This document shows, one piece after another, positions 7,365 through 15,008 of a DNA stretch of 64,000 bases. The stretch lies in the IMG/VR virus record IMGVR_UViG_3300032242_002636, positions 43,455 through 107,454 of that record, one strand, 5' to 3'. Within the stretch, counting starts at the first letter, position 1, and each line of letters starts with the position of its first letter. The stretch comes from a virus. The notes beneath the pieces are model-generated. The model was not told the origin of the DNA, searched no databases, and saw nothing but the letters and a program-made list of their open reading frames with translations. A program made the translations under genes and the position numbers.

Positions 7365-8747
7365 TTAATTGTCATCTGTACTATCTAAATTTTCAATTGC
7401 ATTAAGAGTATCTGCTATACTATTACTTTTACCATTTTTGAACTTATCGGACACAAACATCAAAGATACGTTATCAGGATCTTTGATACTGAGAGTGGGA
7501 TAATCAATCTCCAAAACAGTGTTACAATCTTTTCTACCGAATCGGTTCTTCGTGATACCAAGATGGATTATACCAGCATCAAAATCACCATCTTCAGACC
7601 AAATAGAGAATTGAGCATCAGCAGTATGAGCAAGACCCATAGATTCACTCATCGTTTCTAGACCCGGATTTGCTTCTCCATAAGCACTTCTGTTGGTTTG
7701 AGTGGCACTAATCACAGGACACTCAAAATGATATGACATGGCTCTTACATGCTCCGTAACAGCCTTAACAGACTCATATGAATTCTTACCTTTCTCAGGT
7801 GGAGCAATAAGATTTAGATAGTCGATAACAATTACATCTGGCTTGATTCCCTTTCTTACCAATTTGTCTATATATGCCTTAATATGAGCAGGAGTTACTG
7901 TCTGTGGAGGAAATTCCTTAACAATAAGCTTTGCTTCACTATGCTTTGCTTTATAGGAATTTACTTGCTTCTTAAGTGGTTCAATATTAAAAGGCAATTC
8001 CTTCTGTGCAATGTTAGAAAACAAGGAACTCATTCGCTTTGAGTAAACTTGTTCTGACATTTCCAAAGAGATCAAAACTACTGTTTTATTTTGATTAAGA
8101 ATATTAGCAGCTATGTTACCCAAAAAGATAGATTTTCCTGAATTTGTCGTTCCATAGAATACATATAATGCCCTTCCATCAGAAAGGAATCCACCACCAA
8201 TATGATCATCAAGCCATTTCCAACCAGTAGAAAGTGTTTTGGTAATCTTTAAGAGTTCTTTACAATGCTCATCAATATTCTCAAAGTAATCAAATCCGAT
8301 ATTATCAATAAGAGAAATTCCACATGCCTTTTCAAAATCTTCAAGAATCTGAGTCGTATTGATAGTTCCAGATTGGACATCGACCGATGTTTTTAGAACA
8401 GTATTATAAACTGCTTTCTCTTTCAAGAATCTTTCTGTATTCTTGAGAAGAACATCTCTGTCATAAGTTTTGTCAATATCAGCAAAACTAAGAGCAACAT
8501 TTCTAAGTGCCAGTTTTCTTTCAGGTTCTACTAAATGTGCTTTAAGTTCTGTGATATTTGGTACTTTTCCATGAGCATAAAAATATTGATGAAGAGTCTC
8601 AAATACAATTCTAATGTCTTTGTTTTTAAAGTATGAAGGTTTTGCATACTCTATAATACTTTCTAGATAGATAGAATCAAAAATAGCATTATAGATCATC
8701 ATCCTCTCAAAGAGGTCGAAGTCTAAAGGGAGAGTATTTTTTACCAT
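7365..8747 (-). CDS. gp41: Replicative DNA helicase, gp41/DnaB-like
   Basis: This hexameric 5'-3' helicase unwinds the fork and partners with primase. Residues 1-160 form the helical N-terminal region. The RecA-type motor has Walker A GTTNSGKS (199-206), a DnaB-typical LISLEMS (225-231), Walker B VIVIDYLNLI (Asp 309) and the following TEHVRAMSYHFECPVISATQ. Length 460 is close to T4 gp41 (475). A near-consensus promoter ends 8 bases before the ATG. It lies between uvsX and the DHH gene. Confidence 0.92.
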   Translation of the reverse strand: MVKNTLPLDFDLFERMMIYNAIFDSIYLESIIEYAKPSYFKNKDIRIVFETLHQYFYAHGKVPNITELKAHLVEPERKLALRNVALSFADIDKTYDRDVLLKNTERFLKEKAVYNTVLKTSVDVQSGTINTTQILEDFEKACGISLIDNIGFDYFENIDEHCKELLKITKTLSTGWKWLDDHIGGGFLSDGRALYVFYGTTNSGKSIFLGNIAANILNQNKTVVLISLEMSEQVYSKRMSSLFSNIAQKELPFNIEPLKKQVNSYKAKHSEAKLIVKEFPPQTVTPAHIKAYIDKLVRKGIKPDVIVIDYLNLIAPPEKGKNSYESVKAVTEHVRAMSYHFECPVISATQTNRSAYGEANPGLETMSESMGLAHTADAQFSIWSEDGDFDAGIIHLGITKNRFGRKDCNTVLEIDYPTLSIKDPDNVSLMFVSDKFKNGKSNSIADTLNAIENLDSTDDN

Positions 8748-8755
8748 ATCAGCAT

Positions 8756-8784
8756 ATTATAGATTGCTTTGATGATATTAACAA
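8756..8784 (-). promoter_or_regulatory. Sigma70-like promoter of gp41, start-proximal
   Basis: Minus strand: TTGTTA (8784-8779), 17-base spacer, TATAAT (8761-8756), then 8 bases to the ATG at 8747. The predicted transcription start falls within about 2 bases of the start codon. Confidence 0.65.
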
Positions 8785-8789
8785 CGCTT

Positions 8790-9887
8790 TTATTCTTCTC
8801 TCTTAAATTTAAGCTCTGATTGGAGTTTTTCTTCTAGCTTTGGAAGAATCTTTGCCCAAGCAGCATCATCATCTTTCCAATCCTTGTAAAATCCAAGGAC
8901 TTCCTCACCGACAACATAACGATGACCTTGCTTTGTAATAACACCATATCCCTCTGCCATCTCAAGAAGACCAGAATACTTTGAAATTCCAGTTCGGAAG
9001 TTCAGATACATTTCAGCCTCAAGGAAAGGAGGAACAAAGCGATTCTTGGTAGTCAATGCCCTCATGGTAAGTCCATTAACATCCTTGGAGAGAGGAGTAG
9101 TTTCGTCTGAAGCATTCTTGTTGTCAGATTTTCCCACACGCTCTTGCTTGGTTGCCATCTGAACTAGCACAGAGGACATATACAGAGGTCCAGAACCACC
9201 AGACTGACTCTTTATTAGTGTAGGATAAAGAGCACCGGGATTGTCATATGTATGATTGGTAAAGACAACAGGGCAATTAGCTTTAGCAGCAGCATGAGTA
9301 ATTGCTCTAAGCATACTCTTGAGAGAGACTGCTCTTGCTCCCATGTCAGCAGAATCTTTACCGTCTTCAATAACCTTTGCCTCTCTTGCAGAAATAAGAT
9401 TACCAAGAGAGTCGATTGCAATCATCACCTTTCCCTGAAGTTTATTTTCAACAACAGTCTTTAAGAATTTAACAATCTGATTACGACACTCCTCAATAAT
9501 CTCAATAGGACAATGCTTAATCTTTGCAGGATCACAACCAAGACTCTCGGCAGTATCCTTGTCCAAAGCATTTTCTGTATCAAAGTAGACTACATGCATA
9601 CTTTTCTTCTGAGCATTAGCCATGATCTTATTAACCATGAGAGTCTTTCCGCAAGCCTGTGGACCTGCAAAACCAATAATTCTTCCCATAGGAATTCCAC
9701 CATAGAGAGAACCTGAAATAATTGCATTAAGAGCCATACAACCTGTATCAATCCACTCCTTAACGGTGGACAAGGTATTCTCATCCAAAAATTGAGCATC
9801 GGGATTAAGATCATCTAGGATCTTAAATGCATCTTTAATATCACCACTGAACTCTGTATCTTCTGTTTCGTTTTTCTTTTTAGCCAT
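8790..9887 (-). CDS. uvsX: RecA-like recombinase UvsX
   Basis: UvsX forms filaments on gp32-cleared ssDNA and drives strand invasion for recombination-dependent replication. The protein has Walker A GPQACGKT (75-82), Walker B VMIAIDSLG (Asp 159), a glutamate-containing YFDTENALD (101-109) and the glycine-rich DNA-binding loop KSQSGGSGPLY. The start at 9887 (MAKKKNETED) is preferred over an upstream in-frame ATG at 9914, which would lie inside the promoter. With this start the protein is 365 residues, near the T4 length (391). Confidence 0.92.
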   Translation of the reverse strand: MAKKKNETEDTEFSGDIKDAFKILDDLNPDAQFLDENTLSTVKEWIDTGCMALNAIISGSLYGGIPMGRIIGFAGPQACGKTLMVNKIMANAQKKSMHVVYFDTENALDKDTAESLGCDPAKIKHCPIEIIEECRNQIVKFLKTVVENKLQGKVMIAIDSLGNLISAREAKVIEDGKDSADMGARAVSLKSMLRAITHAAAKANCPVVFTNHTYDNPGALYPTLIKSQSGGSGPLYMSSVLVQMATKQERVGKSDNKNASDETTPLSKDVNGLTMRALTTKNRFVPPFLEAEMYLNFRTGISKYSGLLEMAEGYGVITKQGHRYVVGEEVLGFYKDWKDDDAAWAKILPKLEEKLQSELKFKREE

Positions 9888-9893
9888 ATCAAT

Positions 9894-9921
9894 ATAATAA
9901 CACAAAATCCACAAAAGTCAA
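9894..9921 (-). promoter_or_regulatory. Sigma70-like promoter of uvsX, start-proximal
   Basis: Minus strand: TTGACT (9921-9916), 16-base spacer, TATTAT (9899-9894), then 6 bases to the ATG at 9887. The expected +1 is the A of ATG, predicting a leaderless mRNA. Confidence 0.65.
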
Positions 9922-9937
9922 AGACCTTTGTGGATTT
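9905..9937. repeat. Perfect 11-bp inverted repeat around the uvsX -35 box
   Basis: AAATCCACAAA (9905-9915) and TTTGTGGATTT (9927-9937) are perfect reverse complements separated by 11 bases. The -35 hexamer of the uvsX promoter starts the central spacer (9916-9921). On the minus strand no U-run follows, so a terminator is unlikely; an operator for a dimeric regulator fits the geometry better. This role is inferred. Confidence 0.6.
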
Positions 9938-9970
9938 GTACTGGTTTCTTTTTTTGGATGCGATTACGAA

Positions 9971-10375
9971 TTACTCATCAAAAAGGTTTATGATAGCTGG
10001 ATTAGCTTGTGTTGCTCCAGCAGGTGTTACCTCACCAGCGGTGGGTGGTACAAAGATGTTGCTCTTGTTGAACATCTGATCATACTGAGCCTTCAGACGG
10101 AAATCAAAAGCCTCAATATCGGTCTCGGTGATGCTATTCTTCTTGAATGAGAAGATAACATCTCCACTCTTATCTGCTAAGAACTCACGGAAGAAGATAG
10201 GAAGAAGCTGAACTGACATTCTTCCACTCTGGTCTTGTGGTACTACATGGAGTACAACTGGATTCTTAACAGCCAAGACTGTTTCAGTGGTTTTACTTGC
10301 ATCCTTTTCGCCTACAATCGTTCTACCGACTGTATCAAGGAATGTTACTATGGTTGTTGTTTCTGTTTCGCTCAT
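9971..10375 (-). CDS. Hypothetical protein upstream of uvsX, 134 aa
   Basis: Not assigned. A strand-rich core (VLAVKNPVVLHVVPQDQ, then QLLPIFFREFLADKSGDVIF) is followed by a Pro/Ala-rich stretch and a C-terminal INLFDE. The last part could be a protein-contact tail like clamp- or SSB-binding peptides, but that is speculative. Its own promoter lies inside the 3' end of thyX. It sits directly before uvsX, a position where other T4-like phages also carry small conserved genes. Confidence 0.65.
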   Translation of the reverse strand: MSETETTTIVTFLDTVGRTIVGEKDASKTTETVLAVKNPVVLHVVPQDQSGRMSVQLLPIFFREFLADKSGDVIFSFKKNSITETDIEAFDFRLKAQYDQMFNKSNIFVPPTAGEVTPAGATQANPAIINLFDE

Positions 10376-10384
10376 ATGTTTTAT

Positions 10385-10412
10385 ATTTTACTACAAGTTA
10401 GTTATAAGTCAA
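10385..10412 (-). promoter_or_regulatory. Sigma70-like promoter, start-proximal
   Basis: Minus strand: TTGACT (10412-10407), 16-base spacer, TAAAAT (10390-10385), 9 bases before the ATG at 10375. It overlaps the last codons of thyX. Confidence 0.55.
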
Positions 10413-11058
10413 CTGACTTTTTCCAATTTAATGCTTCACTAGTATTAGGAAATATATCAATTAATATATCTTTAATAGCAATAGCAATCTCTCTATGTTC
10501 TAATTGAGTATCTTCGTTTGATCTAAGATCAACATAATGTGTCCAGCTTCTAAGGTTTCCTGTCATGTACATAGTTGTTTGTGTACAAAGAGGAAGAATC
10601 ATACGAGCACATTCTTTTGCTGCACCTTTCTTTATAAGTTTATCATACAATTCAGCACCAGTTACCAAATAATTTTTAAGATTTTCCAAATCATTATCAC
10701 TAAGATCCATTAAATCTGCACTGGATTGTCTGTTTTTATCTGCTTGCTTCCTTACTTGGAAAGATTCAAAGTCTGTAACCTCACTATATCTCTGACTAAA
10801 TTCTTGAAAGCAAAAACTTCTATGACGAAGAATCTGTGCAGCAATTGCTCTTGAGGTGACAATTTGAAACGTCAAAGAAACTTGTTCAAATGGCGACCAG
10901 TGCTTATGTTTTATAAGATAAGCAAGTAACTTTGGTGCTGTTTCGGTATTCATCTGATTAGATGGATTGGAAACTCTTGCTATGTAGCTTATAAGATCTT
11001 CAGGGGAAAGAATACCTTCGATTACTGGTTGAGTTAGACTTATTAATTTTACGTTCAT
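10402..11058 (-). CDS. thyX: FAD-dependent thymidylate synthase ThyX
   Basis: ThyX methylates dUMP to dTMP using FAD, NADPH and methylene-tetrahydrofolate, supplying thymidine for replication. The signature RHR-x7-S is present as R78-H79-R80 to S88 (RHRSFCFQEFSQR). A substrate-binding region appears near the C-terminus (NLRSWTHYVDLR, then LEHREIA). Length 218 is usual for the family. The gene lies between the polymerase gene (17-base gap) and the 134-residue gene, behind its own promoter. Confidence 0.93.
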   Translation of the reverse strand: MNVKLISLTQPVIEGILSPEDLISYIARVSNPSNQMNTETAPKLLAYLIKHKHWSPFEQVSLTFQIVTSRAIAAQILRHRSFCFQEFSQRYSEVTDFESFQVRKQADKNRQSSADLMDLSDNDLENLKNYLVTGAELYDKLIKKGAAKECARMILPLCTQTTMYMTGNLRSWTHYVDLRSNEDTQLEHREIAIAIKDILIDIFPNTSEALNWKKSVDL

Positions 11059-11064
11059 ACCAAT

Positions 11065-11092
11065 ATTATAAACTATTATGAGAATAAATCAA
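11065..11092 (-). promoter_or_regulatory. Sigma70-like promoter of thyX, start-proximal
   Basis: Minus strand: TTGATT (11092-11087), 16-base spacer, TATAAT (11070-11065), then 6 bases to ATG. The -35 box lies inside the 3' end of gp43. It predicts a leaderless mRNA. Confidence 0.65.
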
Positions 11093-13649
11093 TAAGATCA
11101 GTATGAACTTGCATGGTAACTTGAGGAAGATCCCATCCTATACAATCATATAATCTTTCAATCGGAGGAGTTACGCTTTTATTAAACATTTTTTCGTAAT
11201 CTATCGTGAAAACATCAGAAAGTTCTTTAGGAAATTCGTCTAAGAATGCCATTGAACTAAAATTAAAAGGATTTCTAGCAGGATAAAACCATTTTATTTT
11301 AATACCACTTCCAATAGACTCATATTTTGATGTTAAATCATAATGTTTCAACATTTCATTGAAATGAATGGCTCCTTTTGAATGTACAGGAGTTCCTTTT
11401 CCAATTTTTCCATCATCTCCAATCTTTCTTTCCTGTTTTCCTAGATCTGAAATGTTACTACGGAAAGAAATATCTTGAATAGGCATACTACAAAACTTGT
11501 CATATGCCTCTTTTAAGATTTTATTGGATGCTGACTTGTCTTGAGAAAGAATCGCAAGCTCAATAACATTTTTAATCAGGCTTTTTGTGGCTTCTGAGAA
11601 AGAAGAACGCACAACTTCAACACCTACATATTTAAATGGATTTTTAGGAACAACTCCTTCTGATTCCAGAACATGCATAATGTATCTCTTCTTTTCCATG
11701 AAGACCGCAACATCACAAACAGCTTCTTGTTTGAAAATAAATCTAGGATCTATGGATTTAAGATCAATCTTTGCCCAATCAATGATTTCTTTATTAAGAT
11801 AATTACCAATATCTTTAATAACCTTACGAGCTTCATCGGTTATCTTTCCGTTTTCCAATAATTTTATGTTTAGATGATTTAGAATAGGTTGGAAAGAGAA
11901 GTAAGCACTATCAGTATCACCATATTTGTAAATATCCTTCTTTTCACAAGACAATCCTTGGTTTAACGCATAGTTATATACGATTTCAGATGCTTGTTTA
12001 ACGACTGATTGACCAGTTAAGGTGATACTTGCGGCATGATCAATGTCATATAAAGGAGAATAACGCTGTCCAAAGACACCATAGATGGAGTTTAGAATGA
12101 GTTTATAGACGTTTTGGATGGTATCTAGGTCTAGAATCCTCTCTTCTATCTTTTCAAGCTGAGAGGGATCTTTAATTTTCTTAGATTCCTTCTTTAATTC
12201 GATCATTTTGTTCTTTGCATCAACACGTTCCGTATAAAGACGATCAATAAACTTAGGAACAACACCTTGAAACTTCTGTGTGTACAGAACATTATACTTT
12301 GAAACAGAAAGTTGTTCCTTTTTTACAAGTCTTTGGAACTTTTCTTCTTCTAAAGTAACTATTTTGTTGTTTGAAAGTCTTAATGTATAGTTTCCATCCT
12401 CTACAAGAGTGATTTTACCTATTTTTGTCTCTGGAGAGACGTTAAGGGAGATGATTGTGTTAGGATATAGACTGTTTGCATCATAACTAACGACTGCTTT
12501 ACTCAAACCACGCTCTGGTTCATGTACATATCCACCTACATAATCAGTTTCTCCTTCATCTAGCTTGAATGTAGGTATAATCATACCATCTTTTGATGCC
12601 TGATGAGCGATTGCACCAGTAATAAGTGACACTTTACCTAATGATTGCTCAAAAGGAATGAATCCTTTGTATGAAAGTGTACGAATTAGTTTGATATACT
12701 TGAGCTTTTCATCAAGTTTTACCAGCAATCTTACGTCTTGGATGTTGTAATCAACGAATTTTTTCCAATCAGTATCAGAAAGTGTTGATAAATTGGTTGC
12801 TCCGATATCAACCTTAGTCTCTCCAAGCTCATATTGACCAATATAACCCAATTTATATGACTCTCTATCACTCCTTGCAAAGGATTTATAGGCTTCCATG
12901 TAATCAATACAGCTTAATCCTCTGATATACCAGCGATTGATTACTTTTCCGAACTTATCTACACCAACATTCTCTCTATAAAAGATAGAATTAACAGGAG
13001 AAAGTCTTGCTGCATCCTCTGAACTGAGGACATTATGCAAACGAGTCATGATATATGGAATATCGAACCCACTTGAGTTCCATCCAACCAATATATCAGG
13101 TGGATCTGCTTCCCAAAACATCAAGAATCGTTGAATTAATTCTATCTCAGACTTACAATGAAAGTATTTTACATTAGAATCCGAAGGAGTATACGGCTTA
13201 AGTCCCCATGTATAGTAGGTATCATTAAGAGTATTGTAAATTGTGATGAGATTTATAGGATCTTCTGCTTTTTCTGGAACAGGAAATGATCCTGTTGAGT
13301 AGGTTTCGATATCGAAGAAGTAAACCTTAAGAGGAAACTGTCCAAAGTTTGGGTTATCTATCTCATCTTTGTATGTACTGAGAAGAAAGTCTTGGTCACA
13401 ACCTATGTTATGGAACAATCTCTTTATAGGAGTCTCGTTTACAAATTTATTCCTTTCAAATTGATTCTTGAAAGTCAGTTTTCTCAATGGAGTATTGAAA
13501 ATAGAGACTCCATCTGTTGCTTTGGGTGACTCTACAAACAGATGAGGCTCATAACTACTTTCAATCTTAATACGATTACCGTTTTCATCCCATGTCCAGA
13601 GATGAATTAACTGGTTTTTGCTATCGTAATATACATTTCTCCACGCCAT
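11076..13649 (-). CDS. gp43: DNA polymerase, family B, gp43-like
   Basis: This is the replicative polymerase with proofreading. Exonuclease motifs are FFDIET (Asp 113, Glu 115), NSSGFD (191-196) and YNIQD (Tyr 301, Asp 305). Polymerase motifs are DANSLYP (A, 390-396), KLILNSIYG (B, 516-524) and YGDTDS (C, 576-581). All catalytic residues are intact, and length 857 is close to T4 gp43 (898). A hairpin lies directly against the AUG, and the upstream glycosyltransferase gene ends only 8 bases before the start, so the two appear co-transcribed. Confidence 0.96.
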   Translation of the reverse strand: MAWRNVYYDSKNQLIHLWTWDENGNRIKIESSYEPHLFVESPKATDGVSIFNTPLRKLTFKNQFERNKFVNETPIKRLFHNIGCDQDFLLSTYKDEIDNPNFGQFPLKVYFFDIETYSTGSFPVPEKAEDPINLITIYNTLNDTYYTWGLKPYTPSDSNVKYFHCKSEIELIQRFLMFWEADPPDILVGWNSSGFDIPYIMTRLHNVLSSEDAARLSPVNSIFYRENVGVDKFGKVINRWYIRGLSCIDYMEAYKSFARSDRESYKLGYIGQYELGETKVDIGATNLSTLSDTDWKKFVDYNIQDVRLLVKLDEKLKYIKLIRTLSYKGFIPFEQSLGKVSLITGAIAHQASKDGMIIPTFKLDEGETDYVGGYVHEPERGLSKAVVSYDANSLYPNTIISLNVSPETKIGKITLVEDGNYTLRLSNNKIVTLEEEKFQRLVKKEQLSVSKYNVLYTQKFQGVVPKFIDRLYTERVDAKNKMIELKKESKKIKDPSQLEKIEERILDLDTIQNVYKLILNSIYGVFGQRYSPLYDIDHAASITLTGQSVVKQASEIVYNYALNQGLSCEKKDIYKYGDTDSAYFSFQPILNHLNIKLLENGKITDEARKVIKDIGNYLNKEIIDWAKIDLKSIDPRFIFKQEAVCDVAVFMEKKRYIMHVLESEGVVPKNPFKYVGVEVVRSSFSEATKSLIKNVIELAILSQDKSASNKILKEAYDKFCSMPIQDISFRSNISDLGKQERKIGDDGKIGKGTPVHSKGAIHFNEMLKHYDLTSKYESIGSGIKIKWFYPARNPFNFSSMAFLDEFPKELSDVFTIDYEKMFNKSVTPPIERLYDCIGWDLPQVTMQVHTDLIDLFS

Positions 13650-13668
13650 AGAGAGTATTATACTCTCT
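13650..13668 (-). promoter_or_regulatory. Hairpin abutting the gp43 start codon, candidate translational operator
   Basis: AGAGAGTA (13650-13657) and TACTCTCT (13661-13668) form an 8-bp stem with a 3-base loop. The loop is the stop codon of the upstream glycosyltransferase gene, and the 3' arm ends at the base before the gp43 ATG. T4 gp43 represses itself by binding a hairpin at its ribosome-binding site; an equivalent role here is inferred. Confidence 0.5.
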
Positions 13669-14971
13669 GCTCTGGGTTATTTGCAACTAAAATCTTTGAT
13701 TTAGCGTTTCTTTCTTTAGATCCCCAAGCGGTTGTGTATATTGCTTCGTATTCATCCATATGATTTTCTAACCATAGACCTTCTGTAAAGGTTCTAGCCT
13801 TTCCAGACAGATCCATATAGCGATCAAAGTCAGAAGTAATATACTCTAACTGAGAAATTAGATCCTTACCATCCTTAAACGGACATTCTGCTCCCTCATA
13901 GGTGCAAAGATCCTGATAAGCACCGGGTAATCCGAATGCTCCTGCCTCAACCATCTTGATATTGCTCTTGGATTTGTTGAATACGTTATCAACGAGAGGT
14001 GCGAATACTGCATTGGCTCCTACATCGTGAATACTTTGTGGAAGATCCATTAAAGGAGACCAATCAATGTATTCCATTTCACCATTATCAATGAATGGTT
14101 TGACTGCAAGTGGGTAGCATCCCTTCCATACAAACTTAAATTTCTTACGAGCCTTGATAATTTCTTCTACTACATGAGAGAAATCATCTTTCATCCCTGT
14201 ACGATTGGTTACATCAATGTGTGTTCCAGATCCAGCATAAAGAATACGAGGACGCTTCTTATGTCTGTCATAGAGTTCTTCAACACGTTTCTTATCATAG
14301 AAACGATCAAGCCAAAACTTAGGAGGATAGTTAGGAATGACTGTAATATTTTTATTACCTGTCTTATTGATGTAGTAATCTTTCATGTACTGACAGGTGA
14401 CAGTTACTTCATCCATCATTCCCATGATTTCTAAGATACTTGAAATGATATCTTGGCTTACGAATGCATCTTTACATCTATTATAGTCAGGAATATCATC
14501 CTTGAAGACGATATCATCGACTTCATAAATCAAACGATATCCCATCTGAGGCTTTGCCTTTACCAATTCTTTAATGAATGCATTCTGTACAGGTGTTGCC
14601 TGTCTTTGCATTCTGATTGCACTAATTCCTTGATAGAATCTAAGATCCAAAACCATACAAGTAAGTCCTGAAATGACTGCCTTGTTATAACTATTTAAAC
14701 AAAATTCGGGCCAAATCATTCTCCAATATCCACAGCCACCGTAATCAGCATAGTAATTGATAGCTCTAGGAAGGCTCATCTCTGGCATATCAATAGGAGG
14801 AGGCTCTGGAAGTTTTACAGGATTTGCGGCTACATAACTGTAGCTAGGCATACCCAAAGGAAGATTATTAGGAGCATTTGGAATACCGCTCTTGGTTGGC
14901 TTGTATTCGTATACAATGCTCTTTGAAGTATCTACAGGAGCAGGAGTATTAGAACCTTTTATCTTAATCAT
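13658..14971 (-). CDS. Glycosyltransferase, GT-B fold (GT4-like), 437 aa
   Basis: The C-terminal half carries a GT4-type nucleotide-sugar site: PRILYAGSGTH (near 247-257), then FNKSKSNIKMVEAGAFGLP, where the Glu of KMVEAGAFG corresponds to the conserved glutamate of the EX7E region. The N-terminal half holds YEVDD (150-154) and a Rossmann-like pattern, preceded by about 60 Pro-rich residues. The acceptor is unknown. It is unusual for a glycosyltransferase to head the polymerase transcription unit, and coupling to gp43 is tight. Confidence 0.75.
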   Translation of the reverse strand: MIKIKGSNTPAPVDTSKSIVYEYKPTKSGIPNAPNNLPLGMPSYSYVAANPVKLPEPPPIDMPEMSLPRAINYYADYGGCGYWRMIWPEFCLNSYNKAVISGLTCMVLDLRFYQGISAIRMQRQATPVQNAFIKELVKAKPQMGYRLIYEVDDIVFKDDIPDYNRCKDAFVSQDIISSILEIMGMMDEVTVTCQYMKDYYINKTGNKNITVIPNYPPKFWLDRFYDKKRVEELYDRHKKRPRILYAGSGTHIDVTNRTGMKDDFSHVVEEIIKARKKFKFVWKGCYPLAVKPFIDNGEMEYIDWSPLMDLPQSIHDVGANAVFAPLVDNVFNKSKSNIKMVEAGAFGLPGAYQDLCTYEGAECPFKDGKDLISQLEYITSDFDRYMDLSGKARTFTEGLWLENHMDEYEAIYTTAWGSKERNAKSKILVANNPEQRV

Positions 14972-14979
14972 ATTATTTT

Positions 14980-15008
14980 ATATTAACAAATGGTGTGTTA
15001 TAAATCAA
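14980..15008 (-). promoter_or_regulatory. Sigma70-like promoter, start-proximal
   Basis: Minus strand: TTGATT (15008-15003), 17-base spacer, TAATAT (14985-14980), 8 bases to the ATG at 14971. It would serve the glycosyltransferase-gp43 pair. The -10 match is weaker than at neighbouring sites. Confidence 0.45.

Noticed and set aside
7340-7378. Promoter before the DHH gene (ATGACA-N16-TAAATA)
   Set aside because: The -10 match is poor, and the same bases form a GTAAATAG late-like box, so class and function cannot be decided; not listed as a feature.
9905-9937. Intrinsic terminator between the 134-aa gene and uvsX
   Set aside because: On the transcribed (minus) strand the stem is followed by a mixed sequence, not a U-run. 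The T-run lies on the other strand, where no gene reads toward it.
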